Of a stretch of DNA of 7,155 bases, positions 6,611 to 7,155 are shown piece by piece. Numbering within the stretch: the stretch's first letter is position 1; every line of letters begins with the position of its first letter. The notes under the pieces were generated by a model that saw only the letters and a program-made list of their open reading frames with translations, had not been told where the DNA came from and searched no databases. The position numbers and the translations under genes were made by a program. This stretch comes from Ramlibacter sp. (GTDB lineage: Bacteria > Pseudomonadota > Gammaproteobacteria > Burkholderiales > Burkholderiaceae), in the NCBI GenBank assembly GCA_014376915.1, contig JACMQP010000152.1:1-7155 (forward strand). The letters run 5' to 3'.

Positions 6611-6964
6611 TCAGTAGCGGTTGCGGCGGCGGGCAGCGACCACCAATGCCGCGATCGCCGCACCGGCGGCGACCGCGATCAGCACCGATTTCACCGGCTG
6701 CTGTGAGACGTAGCGGCCGGTCACGTCGGCATAGCGAGAGAACTGCTTTTGCGCTGCGGCAGCCGCCTCAGAGGCCGCATCCACGCCCTTGGTGGCCAAG
6801 CTGGAGGCGCCGACACGCAGGTCGCGCACTTTGTCGCTGGCGCGCTCCAGCACCTGGCTGGCGAGCTGGCGAGTGCTGTCGAGCGCACCTTCGGCGCTGG
6901 TCAAGGCCTCGTCAGCGTAGGAGGCGGAGGCGGTGCGCAGCGATTTCGTGCTCGGGGTGTTCAT
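6611..6964 (-). CDS. DUF883-family protein (ElaB/YqjD/YgaM-like), C-terminally membrane-anchored
   Basis: The 117-residue protein is an alanine-rich, mostly helical and polar N-terminal region (1-90) rich in A, S, E, K and R with spaced hydrophobics, ending in one transmembrane helix (about 93-110) and a basic tail AARRRNRY. The QQPVKSVLIAVAAGAAIAAL segment is the hallmark C-terminus of DUF883. In Escherichia coli the relatives YqjD, ElaB and YgaM are inner-membrane proteins made in stationary phase, and YqjD binds ribosomes through its N-terminal part; transferring this role here is inference. A Shine-Dalgarno (AAAGGA) lies 6 nt before the ATG. It is the first gene of the tightly packed Yqj-like group. 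The 76-nt gap to the DUF1328 gene leaves room for a promoter, but I see no convincing -35/-10 pair. Confidence 0.92.
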   Translation of the reverse strand: MNTPSTKSLRTASASYADEALTSAEGALDSTRQLASQVLERASDKVRDLRVGASSLATKGVDAASEAAAAAQKQFSRYADVTGRYVSQQPVKSVLIAVAAGAAIAALVVAARRRNRY

Positions 6965-7040
6965 GGTGAATCCTTTCGGGTGATGGTGAAACAGGGGAAA
7001 CCGTACCGGACGGGCCGGCCGCGTTTACAGAAGTTGCGCG

Positions 7041-7155
7041 CTAGCGCTTGCGAAACAGGCTGACGATGAACGTCACGGCCGCCAGCGCCACGAAGATGAA
7101 GAACAGGATTTTCGCGATCTCCACGGCCCCGGCAGCGATGCCGCCGAAGCCGAAC
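7041..7155 (-). CDS. DUF1328 (YtjA-type) small membrane protein, 5' end beyond window
   Basis: The C-terminal 38 codons of a minus-strand gene enter from the right edge and stop at TAG (7041-7043). The 37 visible residues start [20 protein letters not shown] and end in a hydrophobic helix followed by LFRKR. This is the characteristic second half of DUF1328 peptides, which are about 50-60 residues long with two transmembrane helices; about the first 15-20 residues are missing. The function is unknown. Such genes are often found beside BON, DUF883 or other general stress genes, which agrees with the neighbours here. It may be co-transcribed with the DUF883 gene 76 nt downstream. Confidence 0.88.
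   Translation of the reverse strand, partial: FGFGGIAAGAVEIAKILFFIFVALAAVTFIVSLFRKR

Overview
The window is GC-rich, gene-dense bacterial DNA. It fits a high-GC gammaproteobacterium, and the Xanthomonadales (Rhodanobacter/Dyella/Lysobacter-like) are my best guess. That placement is an inference from codon use and gene families; there is no rRNA or other marker to confirm it. I see no tRNA, rRNA, CRISPR array, transposase or integrase, and nothing that looks like a mobile-element border.

Left block (1-2211, minus strand): a two-gene unit read right to left. A sulfatase without a signal peptide (901-2211) is followed after 30 nt by a SulP-type anion transporter (1-870, cut by the window edge). 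Both are core metabolic families concerned with sulfate esters and sulfate or other anions.

Centre (2212-5098): a 397-nt divergent intergenic region holds an AT-richer patch with an 8-bp direct repeat. It is followed on the plus strand by one large gene for an Lhr-type DEXH-box helicase of the 'ligase-associated DNA damage response' family. The usual partners (ATP-dependent DNA ligase, exonuclease, metallophosphoesterase) are not next to it.

Right block (5301-7155, minus strand): a run of small envelope proteins. Read in transcription order they are a DUF1328 membrane peptide (partial at the right edge), a DUF883/ElaB-YqjD-like tail-anchored protein, a YqjE/phage-holin-superfamily membrane protein, a further membrane protein in the YqjK position, and a BON-domain lipoprotein. 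The lipoprotein ends at a perfect 15-bp-stem intrinsic terminator. In related bacteria such proteins are linked to stationary-phase, osmotic or envelope stress. Here the tight spacing (one 4-nt ATGA overlap, one 18-nt gap) shows that at least the middle three are co-transcribed.

The window looks like ordinary chromosomal backbone. The points most worth a second look are the solitary Lhr-like helicase, the cytoplasmic sulfatase paired with a SulP transporter, and the YqjD/YqjE/YqjK-like plus BON cluster. I found no convincing new system.
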